Below, one piece after another: positions 1-16,106 of a stretch of 64,000 bases of DNA. The DNA is taken from the NCBI GenBank assembly GCA_023375675.1, contig JALQBC010000006.1, positions 620,001 through 684,000 of the forward strand. The letters are read 5' to 3'. The stretch's first letter is position 1. Every line of letters starts with the position of its first letter. A program made the position numbers and the translations under genes. The notes under the pieces were generated by a model that saw nothing but the letters and a program-made list of their open reading frames with translations, was not told the DNA's origin and did not search any database. The stretch comes from Cytospora piceicola. Taxonomy: Eukaryota > Ascomycota > Sordariomycetes > Diaporthales > Cytosporaceae.

Positions 1-475
1 ACTGGAGTTGTTATTGGATTGGATTGGATCGTGGCCGCATCAATCTCGTCATACTCCCTCTTTTCCCTCGCTCTCTCTTTCCGGGTCTTGTTGCACTCGG
101 CGGGGAAAACCAGCATCAACACACGGCATTAACCCCACCTTGGCCCAACCTCCTCTCAACGCCAGCCCGCCAGCCAGCCAGCCAGACAGCCAGACAGCCA
201 GACCTACCTGACCTGACCTGACCTGACCTGACTGTTGACCAACACACAACAAACACAAACACACACTCTTCCTCCTCACATCACAAAAACAAAGTCACCG
301 AAAAATAACAAACGGGATCAAATCCTAGAGACCAGCCGGGAGACCGCCTTTTGGTCCGTTTCTGTTTGTGTTCCTTATACATCTTTACTACTGCTGTCTC
401 ATTACAGAGCCAGCACAGCACAGCACAGCACCACCGCCAGCAAAGCCAGCCATTTCTGATACTCAAGTCAGTCAG

Positions 476-511
<36 letters not shown>

Positions 512-930
512 CCCCTCTCTCCCTCTCTCTCCCCTCACCTCATCTCACCCTGTCTCTCCTATCACACAAACCTCCGCCATACAACAACTTCCATCACCCC
601 GGGAACAGAAAAAGAGACAAAGTTGAGGCCTTTGAAAGTCAGTCCCATGACCTGTCCTGGCCACACCCGACCTCATATTCACACCCATCCCACACCCCTA
701 CCCTACACTACCCTATCTTACCAGACCAAACCATAAACAAACCTTCTTGAGGCAGGTCTCCCACTCAAGGATGCCACACACTTCATCCGGACGCAGGAAA
801 CTGACCTCATCTTACAGACAAGGCCTCCAAAAGCCCAGCCCTCCATCCGAGCTCGTCTGACATTTGAACCTCACAAGTGGAACCATCCAACAACCCAAAC
901 AAAGTACCGTTTTATAAAACAGTCGTCACC
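1..930 (+). promoter_or_regulatory. Upstream/leader region with simple repeats
   Basis: No credible coding region is seen. The stretch is pyrimidine-rich, as fungal promoters and 5' leaders often are. It holds CCAG/CAGA-type repeats (about 170-204), a pentamer run of ACCTG (about 205-231) and a (CT)n tract (about 479-535). It runs into the start codon at 931, so it most likely carries the promoter and long 5' leader of the first gene. No clear TATA box was seen. Confidence 0.5.
479..535. repeat. (CT)n microsatellite with C interruptions
   Basis: About fifteen uninterrupted CT dinucleotides are followed by C-runs and further CT units. Such tracts are common in fungal 5' leaders and promoters and may be length-polymorphic. 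Confidence 0.9.
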
Positions 931-2966
931 ATGCCTGACACATACCGCCGCTACGAGGAGCGGGATACCTACTACGACGATGAGCCTCCAAGGGGCCCTC
1001 CATCGCGGCGCCCAGCGTCTTCCCGCGGTGGTGATGACTTTTATGACCGGAGGGAGGCCCGCTCGCCCCCTCCAGGTCACGCCGCCCGCCGCAGCGATGT
1101 GCAAGTATCTGTTCGTGACCGTGAAGAAGTAGACCGTGAGTCGAGGGTGCCACACTTCCTGCGAGATGATGGCCGCCGCCCAGAAGCCGGCCCGCTAGTC
1201 CTGCGTCAGCGCGACGTTGAGACCGTCGAGCGGGCCAGACCCCGCCCGAGGTCCCCCTCCCCCTCCAGGGAGCGCATGTCACTCAAGATGAGGGCGAGGA
1301 GCATGAGCCCTGGACCACCACCACACGAGCACCGGGAGGAGATCCGCGCGCGCGTCGTCGACCAGTCGCGGGAGCGAGTCCGGAGCCCCAGCCGGGGACC
1401 GGCCCTCGACAGGGTGCGCCTGGGAACCCGGATCATCGAGCGCCCTGAACGCACCCCGAGCCCGCCTCCGGTCTTGGACCGTCTTCGCTCGCGTATGACC
1501 GAGAGGGAGAGGTCGCCCTCGCCGAAGCCCGAGATGGATAGGAGCAGGAGCAGGATCAGGATCACCGAGAGGGAGAGAGAGCGAGAACCCACACCCAGCC
1601 CCTCTCCTCCCCCGCCTGCTGTCGAGCCGCCCGTCATCAAGGGGCCTACCATCGAGAGAGAAGTCATCACCCACTACAGGGACATTGACCATGGTAAGTT
1701 TTTCACGACCGCGTTGCTGCACACTGTCCTCCGGTTGGATAAGCTTTTCATGGAACACCCTGCTAACACCGCAATTCCACAGGCATGATCCTGGCGCACC
1801 CGCCCTCCCCGCCACCACCTGCTCCTCGCCGAGTCGATCAGCGGGAGACAGATATCGACATCTACACCGGCCGCGGTGAGACCGAGATTGACATTACACG
1901 GACACGGTCTCGCTCTCGCGGACCCCGTGCTAGCTCTCGCCCCCGTGCCCGCTCTGCATCCCGGCCGAGGCAGATGTCCTCGTACGACCCGCTCCCCAAG
2001 CAGGATCGCGGGTACTACCATGACGACGAGATCATCATCAACTCTGGACATGACAAGCTGAAGATCGACATTGACCACGAGCGACGGAGCTCGTCTGCCC
2101 ACCCAAGATCCCGCTCTGCCGCCCCAGGCTTCGACGAGGAGGCAGAATACATCACCGGCAAGCTTGACTCCCGCGGCCGCATGGGCGAGGCATGGGGAGG
2201 CGCAACCAAGGACTGGACCCTCGTCGACGTCCCGCCAGGAACCGAGAGGGTCCGCATGGAAGGCGCTGGTGGCGGTGCCGCCGAGGTGACGTGGCAGAAA
2301 TACAGCGGCTCCCGCCGCTCCAAGTTTGTCCCCGAGCGCGGAAGCGAGGGGGCGCTCGTGCCCCTGTCACCACCTGCCTCGTCCGCGACCACTGTCGTCT
2401 CCGACCGTGAGGGGTACGCCAACCCCCGCGACCGGGAGCGCGACCGCCTGAGCGTGCAGATCTTCGACAAGGACCGCGAGATCGACATCGAGAAGACCAA
2501 CGACCGGCGCATCAGCCTGCGGCCTAGCTTGCCTGCCCCGGCGCCCAAGTCGAAGGACATGTGGACCGAGGTCACCAAGGACCTCGTTGTCAGGGAGGCC
2601 ATCGAGGAGGCCGGATATGACTACGAGGAGACCGAGGTGTTCTTCTATATCATGCAGTACCTGCGCTACGTAAGTTTTACTACCCTACCTCCCCTTGACC
2701 GGCGTCTCGTATCCTAGAATGAATCAAGGCAGCCTTGCTAACGCCAAATGTAAATACAGGAGGACGTCCTTGAACTGGTTGAGATCTCTGACCGCATCCG
2801 TGCACGGAGGAAGGACCGTATCCGTGAGATCCAGTACGAGCGCGACATTCGTGACGACTGGGAGCAGCCCCGCCGCCACCGACCTCGTCCTAGGTGGGAG
2901 GATGAGCGTGAGAGGGTTGTCGAGAGGGAGGTCATCTTTGACTCTGGCCGCCCTAGGAGATACTAG
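931..2966 (+). CDS. Arg/Ser/Glu-rich protein with conserved C-terminal domain
   Basis: Three exons: 931-1693, 1783-2669 and 2760-2966, giving 618 residues. Both introns have GTAAGT donors; the first has a TGCTAAC branch site, and frame continues exactly across both. The start at 931 (gtcaccATGcc) has a better context than the in-frame ATG at 877. Residues 1 to about 250 are rich in RS, RE and SPSP repeats and look disordered. Acidic/basic segments follow. A compact charged C-terminal block (about residues 530-600) runs across intron 2 and contains EAIEEAGYDYEETE and FYIMQYLRYEDVLELVE. I recall this block as a fungal domain of unknown function (possibly DUF8035; not verified). The RS/RE composition resembles nuclear RNA-processing proteins, but that is inference. 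The function is unknown. Confidence 0.85.
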
Positions 2967-4183
2967 AGGGGCGCTTTATCTCGACGATTTCACCCCTGTT
3001 GGATCTCCCTAGGTGCCGAGACCTCCCCTCCCTCTCCCCCTTGCGAATGCTCAGCCCAGCTCACCTTTGACCGCCATAATGTCCGATACTTTCTACAACT
3101 CCCTTGCGCCTATCTTTTGGATTCACGGGAGGCTTCCGGCTTCCCGTGATTGATTTGCCAGCCTTGCTTTTTGTCCCGGCACATAGACAAGCGGAGGAGG
3201 GAATTTTTGGCTGCTTTTCGGTCCTTCGCCCCTTTTAACGCCCTGCGTCTTGGTTATTTCTGAGCCTGGATACCCCTGACGTCCGATTACGTCCCTGTTC
3301 GCAGATGTCTGTATTTACGAGAAAAGTTGCTTTCCTAGACTGCCAAGGTGGATCAACAGTACACGCGTGTTGGGTGTGACGGTCCCAAAAAGCAAGAGGA
3401 GGGGGGCAGGGGGACGTGATGAGGGAAGCATTGAAGAGGAGGAATGGAATATGACTACGAGACATGACGAGAGAGTGAGAGGGCGAGTAAGACTGTGTGG
3501 TGCGGGCTTTCTTCGTTTCTACCCATCTTATTCTTGTGGGTGTTTTTTGTTTTCTTCTTGTTTTCCTTTTGCATGATGCACTGCGTCTTTACTCAAATTT
3601 ATCACGATCATTCGACGATTTTATGATCAAGAAAAAGTCATGTATCTCATGTCAGCGGAGAGAAGGGAAGGTTGAGCCGGAGAGAGGGGGGGACATAAAG
3701 TGAGAGAGTTGGATGTTTTCTTGTTATAAGTTAGTTCGTTTTTTGGGCGCATTTTGTACGGATGGCATTTTACTATGAATTTATGATGTCTATGACTATT
3801 GTCTGTGCCTGTTTGCTTGCCAACTGAAATGTCCAGTTATTCTGTTCCGTCCTGGATGAGCTTCCCTTACGAAGCTTGGCTCTCCGTCTTTCTACACTGT
3901 TCTGTCATTCACTCGTATGCCTGCGACTCCCGGCTCAGCCGTGTGGCATACTTGGGCACCTTGTCTCGTCCAAGGCAGGGCTTCCACCTGTGTCGGTCTT
4001 CTGCCTCAGCAACGTCTCTTCGCGCCTCTTCAATACGTCTCGAAACCGAAGATCACCAGACAAATCCAAAAGTTTCAGCTAAGATACATGTCTCATATAT
4101 AAGTGGGTATTATTCCTATATAAGATCCCTCTGGGCCGGAGCAACTACCACACAGCGACTCGGAACACCACCCTCACTACATA
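2967..4183. other. Intergenic region, convergent 3' ends
   Basis: This is the space between two genes that point towards each other. It holds their 3' UTRs and T-rich tracts (about 3530-3620 and 3720-3750). The ORFs of 60-100 codons here lack splice or composition support. The antisense extension of an ORF into 3799-4183 merely runs into the sulfatase gene. Confidence 0.6.
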
Positions 4184-7983
<3,800 letters not shown>

Positions 7984-8523
7984 ATGTCAAAGCATCTACC
8001 GCCCAAGATCGGGCCTAATTTCGATCTGGAGCGCTTCGTCCGGGTCCAAGACCAACCTCTGCACCAGGAGACGCAATACCAACGTGCGGTCAGAGAACTA
8101 CGGGGAGGTAGAAAGACCAGCCACTGGATGTGGTTCATCTTCCCCCAAGTCTTCGGCCTAGGAAGCCAGCCCAACAGCCGCCTCTACGGCATCAAGAGCG
8201 TCGTCGAGGCCGAAGCCTACCTCGCCCACCCCGTCCTTGGGCCCCGCCTGCGGGCTTCCACCGAGGTCGTCCTCGAGAGCGGGGAGAAGGACCTCAGCAG
8301 GCTGTTTGGTGGGGATCTCGACGCTATGAAGTTCAAGTCGTCGATGTCGCTTTTCGCGTGGGTGTCCCGCGGGACAGATGATGAATTCTATCTACGGGTG
8401 GTGGTGAAGCTCTGGGGCGGGAGCTGGGACGAGAAGACGTTGCGCATAATCAAGAGATGGGGAGACGAAGGCAGGGTGGTTGATCGCGGTGCGGCGGAGA
8501 CTTCAGGTAGTAACGGCCGGTGA
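7984..8523 (+). CDS. DUF1810 family protein
   Basis: A single exon of 179 residues from the ATG at 7984. In-frame ATGs at 7954 and 7957 would add ten residues. The family begins at about residue 11 with DLERFVRVQ. It continues with the diagnostic HWMWFIFPQ, then LAHPVLGPRLR and DAMKFKSSMSLF, the hallmark blocks of the DUF1810 fold (about 140 residues, bacteria and fungi). No enzymatic activity is established for the family. The open frame continues upstream to 7807 without family-like sequence, so the shorter start is chosen. The last ~25 residues are a non-conserved tail. There is no signal peptide or membrane segment, so it is probably a soluble intracellular protein. Confidence 0.88.
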   Translation: MSKHLPPKIGPNFDLERFVRVQDQPLHQETQYQRAVRELRGGRKTSHWMWFIFPQVFGLGSQPNSRLYGIKSVVEAEAYLAHPVLGPRLRASTEVVLESGEKDLSRLFGGDLDAMKFKSSMSLFAWVSRGTDDEFYLRVVVKLWGGSWDEKTLRIIKRWGDEGRVVDRGAAETSGSNGR

Positions 8524-10409
8524 TGGAGCCGTATCTGGATTCTATGCTTTAAAATGAATCGAGAAGGCAATATTGTGTTGGTATGAGGTGGTGCGACAAC
8601 TGAGAGCGACCTCGGGAGCAGACGGTCTTCTTCGAGCAGTAAATTGACAATCACTTTGAGAATATTGAGGCGACAACATGTCGCTGCGACTTATACTGTG
8701 AACACATTCGAATCTAAAAGATAACAGGGATGAATTTTAAATCAGTTATAAATGTTAGAGGAGTAACCTTTCGCTTATATACCAGACATCTACTACTAAT
8801 GCTATACTATCGACGTTGGGCTCACTGTGGAAGTGAAAGCGTAGCGGACGGATATACGGAATTATGGCTCATTGCCACCTATCTCTACTGACCGAAGGAT
8901 TACTCGAAAGGAGTTTCGGGTTGGATAATGGCTGAATTACGCGGGATATTAGGAGGCTCGGTGAGAACCCGGTGGTTGATATTGTTGGAATAGGGCCTCT
9001 CGCGGATTTACAAACACAAGCGGAGGCAACTCCAGCAAACACCATATCTACGCCCAGGCTAAGTCCCAAGTTATGTAGACTGAACTACAGCTCTGTAGAC
9101 CCTCGCTGGCCTGGTAACTTCTTGTTTCAGACCTCGAGAAATCAACATCATACGAAAGTTCCCGCAAACACAAAAGCTGGGGGTAGACCCTGCGTCTTCG
9201 GCTCCGTCAAGATATGGCCTTCACACGTACAAATTAAGTTAATGAACGGAGTGGGATATATGTATATGAGGGCATTGAATTAGTATCTCTGAATTAGTAT
9301 CTGCAATCACTTGGCTCCGAATGCCTACTCTCAGTGTCAATGAGAGTTTCAGGGTCACTTAGGTAGTCACGTTACGGCTATCTCGTGACAACCTCTGTTC
9401 TACCTCGGCGCTCGACTCTGCTTTTAAGAGATGCGAGATGATATAATGAGTTTTACTCCACCCATATCCCACATTGCTGGCATGATTTCTTTTTGACCCT
9501 AGGGTTAGGGAACCCCTGAGCCCGCGAGGCTTATACGTTGTTTCCTCTCCCAACAACGGCGTAGTATTACACTCGAAAATGCCAACCGGTAACAGAATAC
9601 AAAGACTTCGGGGTTTTTCCTTTGTCAAGTAGCATGTCCTCGGTATTTGTATGCAGCCGGTGTATATGAGCCATATTCTTCATGCTGTTGGCGCCTGGAT
9701 CCTGTAATGAGGTGGACGATATGAGGGGTGTAAGAGGCAAGACAGCCGATCGATGGCGCAATCGACATCAATTGATCTCAACCAAAGGAGTTGTGTACCT
9801 CGTGAAACCTTTATCCAATGGCTTCCCATGTGCACGCCATGCCCCGTGGTCTAGTGGTACATATGTTGTCTTTCTCTCGGCCAACTCGGCCATGCTCCTG
9901 GAGTCTTATCTAGGACACGTCGGCGTCCAACCCCATTCGTCGGCTGGGTACATCACAACATATTCGCGATTTATTGCTCAGCTTGTTGCATGGTGAGCTC
10001 CCCCAGACCCTTGGCATCCTGGGCCCCGTTCCATCGTCTCGTCTCGTAATGATCACTCCCTCGGCTTGTTGGAGATCTTGTTTGCACCCGCAGGATGCAG
10101 CGACAACTGCGCTTCTGCTCCCCACACATGAACCATATTACGTGCCGCCATACATGCTTGCAATTGCGATGATGAAACCATCCCGGATGATTTCCAATCC
10201 ATCGAGATAACAGACTCGGGGTCCCTGCATATCAGAAGATCGAGACTCGTAACTGTTTGACCCTTGCCTCCCTGCTAGTCCTGGAAGGGTTCGCTTTCCA
10301 TCTCAAGATCCGATTATTGTTTCTTAGTCTTGTTTTCTCGTTGCCGGGGTGGGACCATTGTTAAGATACAACGGACCGATATATAACAGCTCGGAGCTGG
10401 CATTCCCTC
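8524..10409. other. Intergenic region, no supported gene
   Basis: About 1.9 kb of moderate GC. Only short ORFs (60-105 codons) without family resemblance are present. The right end is the promoter of the MFS transporter. Confidence 0.5.
10380..10386 (+). promoter_or_regulatory. TATA box of MFS transporter gene
   Basis: TATATAA lies 24 bp upstream of the first in-frame ATG (10410). A TATA this close would place the transcription start at or beyond that ATG. The next in-frame ATG at 10455 is therefore a realistic alternative start. Confidence 0.45.
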
Positions 10410-12071
10410 ATGGATGATTCGGCAGATATCTATGTGCCTCTGCTCTCAGGCAAGATGACGGCCGAAACTAAGGACCAGCACGACGTGCACACATCGTCTG
10501 CGGTGTCACCTGTGTCGGATACGGCCAGTATCAGCAATGAGTTTCCGGAGAAGAAGGCACCATGGTGGTCCTATTTCTGGGTAAGCCAATCATATCAGAG
10601 GCACTGGAGCGTGGAAGCTGTAACTGACCGCACGCACAGGACTACGAGCCCAACAGGACCCACGAGGAGAGGAAGTTCGTCCAGAAGTTAGATGTTTCTC
10701 TTTTGACGATCCTCTGTTTCGGATATTTCATCAAGAACTTGGACCAGACCAACATTAGCAATGCCTATATCTCGGGAATGAAGGAGGATCTTGCCATGAA
10801 CGCGGAACAACTTAACCTCATCGACGTGGCATGGACGACAGGCTACGTTATCGGACAACTACCGTCGCAGTTTATCCTCACAAAGGTCCGGCCGTCGATA
10901 TGGATCCCCAGCTGCGAGCTAGTCTGGACCGTCTTGACTTTCTGCCTCTGCGCTACAACAAGTAGCACCCAGGTTATTGTCATCCGTTTCTTCGTTGGCC
11001 TCGTCGAAAGCATTTTCTACCCGGCTGCCCATTTCCTGATCGGGAGCTGGTACAAGCCGAACGAGTTGGGCAAGCGGGCTTGCATCTTCCACGCCTCCTC
11101 GGCGGCGGCAGGAATGTTCTCTGGATACCTTCAAGCCGCTGTCTACAAAGGCCTGAACGGCACACTGGGGAAGGCTGGGTGGCAGTGGCTTTTCATCATG
11201 GACGGCCTCATCAGCACGCCCATCTGCCTTGCTGGGTTCTTCCTGATCCCTGACCTTCCAGAAAACACCCGCGCCTTCTACCTGACCGCCGAGGACACCG
11301 CGATCGCCAGGAAGAGGATGGACGACATCGGCCGGGCGCCGAGGAAAAAGCTGGGCTGGTCCATCCTGAAGAGAGTGTTCCAGCGCTGGCACGTCTGGGT
11401 CCTGACGGTTCTGTACGTCATCTTCATCAACACCGGGTCGTCTTCGAGTGTCAACCCGATGTCACTGTGGATGAAGGCCACTGGTTGGTCGGTAACCTTG
11501 ATTGTAAGTCACCATCTCTGTCTCAGGGCTTCCCATGTCTTCGAAAACGACATATTAATACCACCTCGCCCTCTAGAACGTCATCCCCACGACCCAGTCC
11601 GCTGTGCAGCTGGTCACCACAGTGTCACTGTCCATGCTGTCTGACTACACGCGCAACAGGCCCTTCGTGATGTCCATCTCGACATTCTTCGGCTTCTTCA
11701 CCTCGCTGCTACTCGCCGTCTGGAGCATCCCGACGGGGCTGAAGTGGTTCGCCTTCATCATGTCGCGGGCCGCCGTCGCGTACGGGCCGCTGTCCATGTC
11801 CTGGGCCAACGAGATCTGCGGGAGCGACGCGGAGGAGCGGGCGGTGGTGCTGGGCATCATGAACGCCGCGGGGTACGCCTTCAACGCGTGGCTGCCCCTG
11901 CTGACGTACCCGGTCACCGACAGCCCCAAGTTCACGAAGGGGTTTACGTATTCTACTTGTATGTTTGCCGCGCAGGCTGTCATAACATGGACGGTGTGGT
12001 GGCTTTCCAGGAGGGAGAGGAGGAAAAAGTCGAAGTCGGCAACGGAGAGCCATCAAGAAATTGGAGCCTGA
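10410..12071 (+). CDS. MFS transporter, anion:cation symporter (Dal5/Liz1-like)
   Basis: Three exons: 10410-10580, 10640-11503 and 11577-12071, giving 509 residues. Introns are 59 and 73 bp with GTAAG donors and in-frame joins. After a ~60-residue cytosolic head the family signature appears: EERKFVQKLDVSLL followed by NLDQTNISNAYISGM. Next come the TM2-TM5 blocks (GYVIGQLPSQ, RFFVGLVES, HFLIGSWYKPNELGKRA). About twelve membrane segments are predicted, with the usual central cytosolic loop rich in Lys/Arg (near RAPRKKLGWS). This is the ACS family of the major facilitator superfamily: plasma-membrane proton symport of organic anions, vitamins (pantothenate, nicotinate) or allantoate. The substrate cannot be assigned. 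The start may be 10455 instead (see TATA box). Confidence 0.92.
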
Positions 12072-13047
12072 ATAAGGGCTTGTGGTGTTCCATTTTCTGT
12101 ATCTAGGCAGGTCCCAACATTTGAAAGATTCCCCAACTTGAGATCGAATATCATAATGACAGGCATCGAAGACCTGCAACCGCTGGTGAACTGGTGCCCA
12201 ACTCAACACCAGACATCGAACTTGACAGCATCAACACTTCTGTATCGTAAGGTAAGTCCTTAAGAGATCACTCTTTAGAATACAGGAGGTCCTTGCAAAC
12301 ACAGAAGCATATTGCGGAAGGGGAGTTGCATCCGATGGATCTTACCTCCACTTGAGGGCAATACATGTTCAGAACCATCAATGTTTTGCTGCGGTCGCTT
12401 TGTGTTTTCTCCACGCAAGCTGGGCACTCCGACTTGGCGTTGGTCTTGACCATGCCGTGCGTGGGGCAATTGATGTACGTACATGTGGTGTTACTGGGGC
12501 ATATCTGCGGTGCCGGTTTCAAAGAAATGACTTCAAGGTTCAATATTATGGTCTTGGGCTGACAGCTAGACTACCAACAAGTAAATTTTGTGGGTGGTAT
12601 GTAACCACCCCCCCCCTTACATACCATCCCCCCCTCTGATAGCCGTGAGATCAAATCCAAGGCTTACCGTACCACAGACCAGCAGTCTTCCGTAGTTTTG
12701 AGGGAGGCTGCTGAAATAACGAAGCGGAATGAGACTCTTTGCACAACCGCGAACTACTCGGCGGCGAAAATGATAAACACAATAGCCTGTAGAAACAATT
12801 CCATGACACTGCTGACAGAACTTCTCAAGTACTCAACATCCTCTGACCCACGGAAGGCTGCAGTAGTGTAGAGGCTACCTACCATCCCAAAACAACCACA
12901 TGCAGGTACATATGTATGTAACGATCGCCTCCAGTCAAGTAGCAAGCACCAGCTCAGAGCAACAGAGCAAACCCCTTCATAAACATTGCCAATTCAGTAT
13001 CCACCAATAGGCACCGGTTGCCTGTAGGTACTCTCTAGTAATAATCT
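12072..13047. other. Intergenic region containing a possible small exon
   Basis: Holds the 3' UTR of the transporter, a poly-C tract near 12610-12618 and, on the minus strand, a cysteine-rich open segment listed separately. The remainder shows no gene. Confidence 0.5.
12355..12555 (-). CDS. Possible exon of small cysteine-rich protein
   Basis: A minus-strand open segment encodes a peptide with regularly spaced cysteines, including QICPSNTTCTYINCPTHG and SECPACVEKTQSD. It ends with a canonical donor (GTAAGA at about 12352-12347) directly after the codons PQVE. Acceptor-like CAG/TAG sites sit at its 5' side (about 12523 and 12550). The composition resembles small fungal proteins with paired CxxC and CxH motifs, perhaps zinc-binding. 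No start codon or full exon chain could be fixed. Treat it as an unresolved partial gene, possibly a decayed one. Confidence 0.25.
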
Positions 13048-14903
13048 CTATTCAATCAGTAAAAGAGGTTTCGCATAGAGGAAAATTGGTATCCCTATAA
13101 TGAATACTGCCCACGCTATAACAGCCCGTGTTTTTCTGCCCCAACCTGCTGCCATAGCGAAGCTCATCACCAAGCTCAAAAGAAGACTGGCAACTGAGAA
13201 AGATGAAAAGAAATGCGCCACTGCAGCGGGATATACAAGTGCCCAGAGATAGTTGTGTTTGAGCCAGTGCCAGGAGCTCCGCCACAAGCTATGGTCAGTC
13301 TGGAACTCGGAAGCCTGGATCTTGATCTTACCGTCTCTTAGTTCCTTCCTTGCAAGCCTTCTCAGTTCCTCATCTGTCAGAAGTTCTGCTTCCTCGCCCA
13401 AGCCATTGAAGTCATCGCGTATGGAGTCCGCAAGGTATAAAACGGCCTTGAGACCGTGCGGTACTTCGTATCTGCCCCTGCTCCTGAGCTTAAGATGAGC
13501 GCTGAGCCACATTATATAGATACCGAACGTCCAGATGGTGAGGAGTATCAAGGTAACTTCAAGCTGGGGAACCGAAAAGCCCCACTGGTAGGTTTGTTGA
13601 GAGGCGCTGAGAGCTACTGGTTGACAGACCGCGTTCTCCTCAATATAGGGTAGAGTGTAGGTTGCGTTCGTCGGAGTGTATTTGAACGTCTTGTTGTTCA
13701 CCCTCCCGTTGTAAATGGTGATGTCAAGTGTTGGCCTTTGGAGTTCAATACCATCATACCCATATGTTTTGTACCATGTTGAGGGAGCATTATGACGAAT
13801 ACCGTAATGTTCTACATCTGGGTATTGCATCAATTGATTAGCATTCCAAGTTTGGGGATGTAACTCGCGTGGCATTTGGTAGCCCTACAGTCATCAACGG
13901 AATATCTGATTTTGTCCAAGTCGTAATTTATGTCGTAATCCATGTGGTCTTTGAGCACTTGATAATTCGCAGAGAGATTGACTCTATACCCGTCGTGAAT
14001 GATGTAAGCTATTTGTTCAAAGGACCCATCGAAAGGTGTCTGGATGCGTTCATCCTGTAGTTGTAATTAGAGAAGGAAATGTATCAATTCCGAGATAGGT
14101 TGACTTACAAGTTTGATGACCGCCACATTATTGGCCGTATATCCCGTCATTGCACTGGCGAGTGTCGGGAAGGCCATAACGAATATCATCGTGGCGATCA
14201 TGAAAACCATCGCTGTTTTAGACTGAAGCTGCCGCTTCAACGTAAAGTCTCTTATCAAGCGAAAGATAGAGCGACACGAGGCCTCGCTCTGCAGATAAGT
14301 AACCCAGTACGTTCGATACGTGATGGGTGCGTTCTCCATTGATACCCGAACTTGAACTGAGAATACTTTCCATGAATAGTAGGCCAGCATAGTCTGTCCG
14401 AGACGGCCGACCACCTAGTATGTAGCCCCTCGTCAGTCGGCGATCAGGTCGCAAGTACTTGGGGAACTCACGATGTCCCACACAATATCTATAGCTTTGG
14501 CTTGCGTGAAGGTCAAGGAACCAAAGCCCAAGGTGATTTGGAATACCCATGCGGGTTTCCACGAGTTTGTGGGTTCAAGACTGAACGAGCCATCGGGAGC
14601 ACAATAGTTCCAAGTAGCGGATGTCTTCGGAATTCGCGCATTCATGATGTACAAGGGGAAAATGAGACAATATACCAACTGTCCCAGAGCACAGATGCCA
14701 AAAAGGAACCATGTGAAGTACTCGGCCACAGGGCGCCGCCATCTCGTAGGTCTTGTGAGTTTCAAGTCATACCGAAGCTCGTTGCACGTCTCGACCCAAA
14801 ATCTCCTCATATACAAGGTGACTTTCATGGAATAGGATGCCCCGTTAGTCGGTGAGATATCGGTCTCCATGAGAAGTGGGTCTATATTCATAGTCATGCT
14901 CAT
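13048..14903 (-). CDS. Fungal multi-pass membrane protein, uncharacterised
   Basis: Proposed exons are 14903-14472, 14414-14109, 14054-13959 and 13884-13048, about 556 residues. The first two introns have clean GTGAGT and GTAAGT donors. The third junction is weak: frame requires an intron ending at tgtag (13885), but the only phase-compatible donors are poor (GTGCTC at 13958 or GTCAAT further upstream). About six membrane spans are visible: two in exon 1, one in exon 2 (around MVFMIATMIFVMAFPTLAS) and three in exon 4. An extracellular loop with an N-T site (YTPTNATYTL) lies between. It matches in style a family of fungal integral membrane proteins without known function, with the conserved phrase FPTLASAMTGY. 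It could be intact or carry a frameshift at the weak junction. Confidence 0.75.
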
Positions 14904-16106
14904 CTTGAAAGTAACTTTATAGATAGTTGACGATGTAAGGGAGAACTTGTGCTAGCGACTCCAGAGCCGGATGTGGTAGATAGGAAAGAAAGGGACGAAC
15001 ATGTCTCTCGGATCCTTCGCATTTTCAGTACGGGACTTCATGCCATATAAATACCTAGGTGGCGTTGGCGGTACGACGGTAAGCCTAACGTGTGGAACCT
15101 CGATTTTGGGGTCGGTCACAGAATGACGCCGAATTCTGTCTTGTTCCCCCCCCCCCCAAAACGACGTGACTACTCGGGAGGCATATATCGATACTTTTAT
15201 ATTGATTCATCTGAAAGCGGGCAGCCTTGAGACATTGCGAACAAATTAACTGGGCACGCGAAGCTGCTAATAGATGTGCTTGGCTTCAAGGTTCCCTACG
15301 CCCCGAAGCACTTCAGCTCGAAATTTGCTGCCCGAGAATCCTTGCGGCTGGGATTGATAATACGAGATGCTTGTAAATGTGAATGTGAACCCAAAAATAC
15401 GAGAAGCCTACATCCCTGAGATCCATTGGACCGGGGGCGTCTCGATGCCGACAAGATCAACCAGTAGGGCGACATCCCAGATGATTTCGACAACTCCATT
15501 AAAGCATTCAGTGGCCAGCAACAGCGTGGAAGACCTGGACGTTGGCGTGTTGGCAAACATAAACACTCCCGAGGTCTGTCACAAGAAATTGACCGCTTGC
15601 CCAAAGGGCTCAGCTTACTAACCGAATATTTTTGATATTGCGGTCGGGCAGATTGAATACCACCGTGCCAAAGAACTCAGCAGACAAGGCCACTAGATCG
15701 TACCGAAACGGCGATCCACGATTAGGTGAAGGATGTGTTGTCATTGTTGAAATTTCTCTGAGGCAGCGGCTTGAGGAGGTGCCAATGACTGGTAGCATAC
15801 ATATGTTTCGAGGTGTCGGCTGGCAAAGACCAAAAAAGTGAGGACATGGTGATAAGAATCTGGTAAGAGAGTGGGTAAATGTTGGGAGAGAGAAGGTATT
15901 GTTGCCCAATTCCAAGAAGAAACCACATCGTAAGTCAGGATGGACAGTGAGTTGCACCTTTCCTGTCTCTCTCTATTCCTTCTCATAGGGCAATGGAAGT
16001 TGACGTTCATATGTCAATTTTGAAGACGTTAATCTACCAATGAGCTGCGGCGTACAGGGATTAGTCTTCAGGATCCGGGTTGATGAGAGATCCCTGTACA
16101 TATATA
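14904..16106. other. Intergenic region with TATA box for the minus-strand gene
   Basis: Holds the upstream region of the membrane-protein gene, a poly-C run near 15147-15157 and short ORFs without support. It ends at the left inverted repeat of a Tc1/mariner relic. Confidence 0.5.
15046..15053 (-). promoter_or_regulatory. TATA box for membrane-protein gene
   Basis: On the minus strand this reads TATTTATA, about 145 bp upstream of the ATG at 14903. That distance fits a normal leader length. Confidence 0.4.

Noticed and set aside
9497..9513. Telomere-like TTAGGG/CCCTAA short match (also near 36430)
   Set aside because: Only about one and a half units, expected by chance; not an interstitial telomere.
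9843..9915. tRNA-like A-box (gtggtctagtggt)
   Set aside because: No B-box (GGTTCGA) at the proper distance and no cloverleaf could be folded by eye.
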